64,000 nt of DNA, taken from assembly GCF_029227915.1 (NCBI RefSeq), contig NC_079884.1:30010001-30074000 (forward strand). The letters are read 5' to 3'. The stretch is from Hydractinia symbiolongicarpus. Its lineage: Eukaryota > Cnidaria > Hydrozoa > Anthoathecata > Hydractiniidae. A program made the position numbers and the translations under genes. How positions within the stretch are numbered: position 1 is the stretch's first letter; the number at the start of each line of letters is the position of its first letter. Below the pieces are notes generated by a model. It was not told where the DNA came from. It was given only the letters and a program-made list of their open reading frames with translations, and did no database searches. This document shows positions 61,271 through 64,000 of this stretch, piece by piece.

Positions 61271-64000
61271 TCGTTTTGGAAATGAGTTTACTCACAGGGT
61301 ACTTTCTTTGTATACATTCGACTATACGGGCCAAGCCCGGGATTTACGGGAAATCGCGGGTTTTCCTTTGCCGGCGATTAAACCTCTTTTATTCAGCGTC
61401 TCATCAAAATTAAAAACATTTTTGAAAACTACAAGTCTTATGCGTTTTAGTGGTGAAAAAATAATTTAAAAAATCGTTCTGGAAATGAGTTTACTCACAG
61501 GGTACTTTCTTTGTATACATTCGACTATACGGGCCAAGCCGGGATTTACGGGAAATTGCGGGATTTCGTTTGCCGGCGATTAAACCACTTTCATTAAGCG
61601 TCTCATCAAAAATGAAAACATCTTTGAAAACTGCAAGTCTCATGCGTTTTAGTGGTTAAAAGATAATTTAAAAAATCGTTTTGGAAATGAGCTAACTCCC
61701 TGGGTACTTTCTTTGTATACTTTTGACTATGCGGGCCGAGTCCGGGGTTTACGGGAAATGGCGGGTTTTCGTTTGCCGGCGATTAAAATTCTTTTATTCA
61801 GCGTCTCATCAAAAATAAAAACATTTTTGAAAACTACAAGTCTCATGCGTTTTAGTGGTGAAAAGTTAATTTAAAAAATCGTTTTGGAAATAAGTTTACT
61901 CACAGGGTACTTTCTTTGTATACATTCGACTATACGGGCCAAGCCCGGGATTTACGGGAAATAGCGGGTTTTCGTTTGCCGGCGATTAAACCACTTTCAT
62001 TAAGCGTCTCATCAAAAATGAAAACATTTCTGAAAACTACAAGTCTCATGCGTTTTAGTGGTGAAAAAATAAATTAAAAAATCGTTCGGGAAATGAGTTT
62101 ACTCCCTGGGTACTTTCTTTGTATACTTTTGACTATACGGGCTGAGTCCGGGATTTACGGGAAATCGCGGGTTTTCGTTTGCCGGCGATTAAACTTCTTT
62201 TATTCAGCGTCTCATCAAAAATGAAAACATTTTCAAAAACTACAAGTCTCATGGGCTTTAGTGGTGAAATAATAATTTAAAAAATCGTTTGGGAAATGAG
62301 TTTACTACCTGGGTACTTTTGACTATACGGGCCGAGTCCGGGATTTACGGAAAATCGCACGGTTTTCGTTTGCCGGCGATTAAACTTCTTTTATTCAGCG
62401 TCTCATCAAAAATGAAAACATTTTTGAAAACTACCAGTCTCATGCGTTTTAGTGGTGAAAAAATAAATTAAAAAATAGTTCGGGAAAAGAGTTTACTCCA
62501 GGGTACTTTCTTTGTATACTTTTGACTATACGGGCCAAGCCCGGGATTTACGGGAAATCGCAGGTTTTCGTTTGCGGGCGATTAAACTTCTTTTATTCAG
62601 CGTCTCATCAAAAATAAAAACATTTTTGAAAACTACAAGTCTTATGCGTTTTAGTGGTGAAAAAATAATTTAAAAAATCGTTCTGGAAATGAGTTTATTC
62701 ACAGGGCACTTTCTTTGTATACATTCGACTATACGGTCCAAGCCCGGGATTTACGGGAAATCGCGGGTTTTCGTTTGCCAACGATTAAACTTCTTTTATT
62801 CAGCGTCTCAACAAAAATGAAAACATTTTTAAAAACTACAAGTCTCATGGGCTTTAGTGGTGAAATAATAATTTAAAAAATCGTTTGGGAAATGAGTTTA
62901 CTCCCTGGGTACTTACTTTGTATACTTTTGACTATACGGGCCAAGCCCGGGATTTACGGGAAATCGCGGGATTTCGTTTGCCGGCGATTAAACCACTTTC
63001 ATTAAGCGTCTCATCAAAAATGAAAACATCTTTGAAAACTGCAAGTCTCATGCGTTTTAGTGGTGAAAAAATAATTTAAAAAATCGTTCTGGAAATGAGT
63101 TTACTCACAGGGCACTTTCTTTGTATACATTCGACTATACGGTCCAAGCCCGGGATTTACGGGAAATCGCGGGTTTTCGTTTGCCAACGATTAAACTTCT
63201 TTTATTCAGCGTCTCAACAAAAATGAAAACATTTTTAAAAACTACAAGTCTCATGGGCTTTAGTGGTGAAATAATAATTTAAAAAATCGTTTGGGAAATG
63301 AGTTTACTCCCTGGGTACTTACTTTGTATACTTTTGACTATACGGGCCAAGCCCGGGATTTACGGGAAATCGCGGGATTTCGTTTGCCGGCGATTAAACC
63401 ACTTTCATTAAGCGTCTCATCAAAAATGAAAACATCTTTGAAAACTGCAAGTCTCATGCGTTTTAGTGGTGAAAAGATAATTTAAAAAATCGTTTTGGAA
63501 ATGAGCTAACTCCCTGGGTACTTTCTTTGTATACTTTTGACTATGCGGACCGAGTCCGGGGTTTACGGGAAATGGCGGGTTTTCGTTTGCCGGCGATTAA
63601 AATTCTTTTATTCAGCGTCTCCTCAAAAATGAAAACATTTTTGAAAACTACAAGTCTCATGCGTTTTAGTGGTGAAAAGATAATTTAAAAAATCGTTTTG
63701 GAAATGAGTTTACTCACAGGGTACTTTCTTTGTATACATTCGACTATACGGGCCAAGCCCGGGATTTACGGGAAATCGCGGGTTTTCGTTTGCCGGCGAT
63801 TAAACCACTTTCATTAGGCGTCTGATCAAAAATGAAAACATTTCTGAAAACTACAAGTCTCATGCGTTTTAGTGGTGAAAAAATAAATTAAAAAATCGTT
63901 CGGGAAATGATTTTACTCCCTGGGTACTTTCTTTGTATACTTTTGACTATACGGGCCGAGTCCGGGATTTACGGGAAATCGCGGGTTTTCGTTTGCCGGC

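Larger units (their letters stand above)
1..64000 (+). repeat. Satellite DNA array, ~203-bp monomer, filling the window
   Basis: The same unit recurs head to tail about every 203 bp with no intervening unique sequence. Anchors repeated in nearly every unit are GGAAATGAG, GTATAC, ACGGGAAAT, TTTGCCGGCGATTAAA, GCGTCTCATCAAAAAT and TTTTAGTGGTGAAA. Unit length is 201-203 bp apart from rare deletion derivatives. All copies share one orientation, and both window edges fall inside a monomer (partial units 1-197 and 63896-64000). Hand count on one unit gives about 38% GC and at least 11 CpG. No mobile element, gene or low-copy spacer interrupts it. Large homogeneous arrays of nucleosome-plus-linker-sized monomers are typical of eukaryotic centromeric or heterochromatic satellites. 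I infer that setting but cannot tell the family or species. Confidence 0.97.
48903..64000 (+). repeat. Large duplicated segment, copy B (at least 15.1 kb)
   Basis: This is the second copy of 26850-40340, still matching at the window end (ATGATTTTACTCCC near 40269 and 63907). Relative to copy A it has a 405-bp (two-monomer) loss at about 50154-50200, an added 2204-bp tandem duplication with one 202-bp monomer missing (54.6-58.6 kb), a 13-bp-deletion conversion patch near 59500, and a single-base insertion near 62359. The left boundary lies near 48880-48905, where CCAAGCCCTAGATT changes into copy-A-like sequence. Confidence 0.9.

Noticed and set aside
1-64000. CRISPR array
   Set aside because: The period is about 203 bp and the whole unit is conserved. 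There are no short direct repeats separated by unique spacers and no cas genes.
1-64000. tRNA, rRNA or retroelement origin of the monomer
   Set aside because: I saw no tRNA-like A/B box pair, no rRNA-like sequence and no LTR ends or coding remnants. A database search would be needed to detect a distant origin.

Overview
The whole 64 kb window is one uninterrupted tandem satellite-DNA array. I see no gene, RNA gene, transposon, CRISPR array, promoter or other single-copy sequence. Every stretch from base 1 to base 64000 can be read as copies of one monomer of about 203 bp (about 38% GC by hand count on one copy), all in the same orientation and roughly 315 in number. The window opens and closes inside monomers. 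This points to a eukaryotic chromosome, probably constitutive heterochromatin, a centromere or pericentromere, or a sex- or B-chromosome block. I do not recognise the satellite family and cannot name the species. CpG is not depleted, which fits a lineage or locus with little CpG methylation.

Each monomer has a GC-rich core of about 70 bp with four GGG tracts and a conserved GCCGGCG, followed by an AT-rich third with A- and T-tracts. Monomers fall into recurring classes. C carries CTCACAGGG and ATTCGACTAT. P carries CTCCCTGGG and TTTTGACTAT. T carries GCTAACTCCC and a GTCCGGGG core. D carries the 1-bp-shorter CTCCAGGG. There are also 1-bp, 13-bp and 106-bp deletion derivatives. Class order, not monomer sequence alone, gives the array its structure.

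Layout: 1-2035 is a trimer higher-order repeat (HOR, 608-609 bp); 2036-3251 a dimer (406 bp); about 3270-13975 two copies of a 33-monomer block (offset 6686) with an 11-mer tandem (2229 bp) between and overlapping them; 13976-15800 a 4-mer (811 bp); 15800-20680 loose 5- and 6-mers (1015/1216 bp); 20830-23663 a 7-mer (1417 bp) in two copies; 23664-26120 a mosaic; 26120-29940 a 4-mer (about 810 bp); 29941-40340 a 20-mer (4029 bp) in about 2.5 copies; 40340-48900 a more diverged, rearranged island with 706-bp and 609-bp duplications and truncated monomers; 48903-64000 a second, almost identical copy of 26850-40340, modified by a 405-bp loss, a 2204-bp internal duplication and a short conversion tract.

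The open reading frames of about 60-96 codons are by-products of the repeat. They mostly start at TTG or GTG, are cut by common frameshifting variants and have no gene context, so they are not annotated as genes. The window is best read as a record of unequal exchange, gene conversion and slippage in a fast-homogenising satellite. Offsets below come from matching anchor motifs by eye, so block edges are accurate to tens of bases unless stated.
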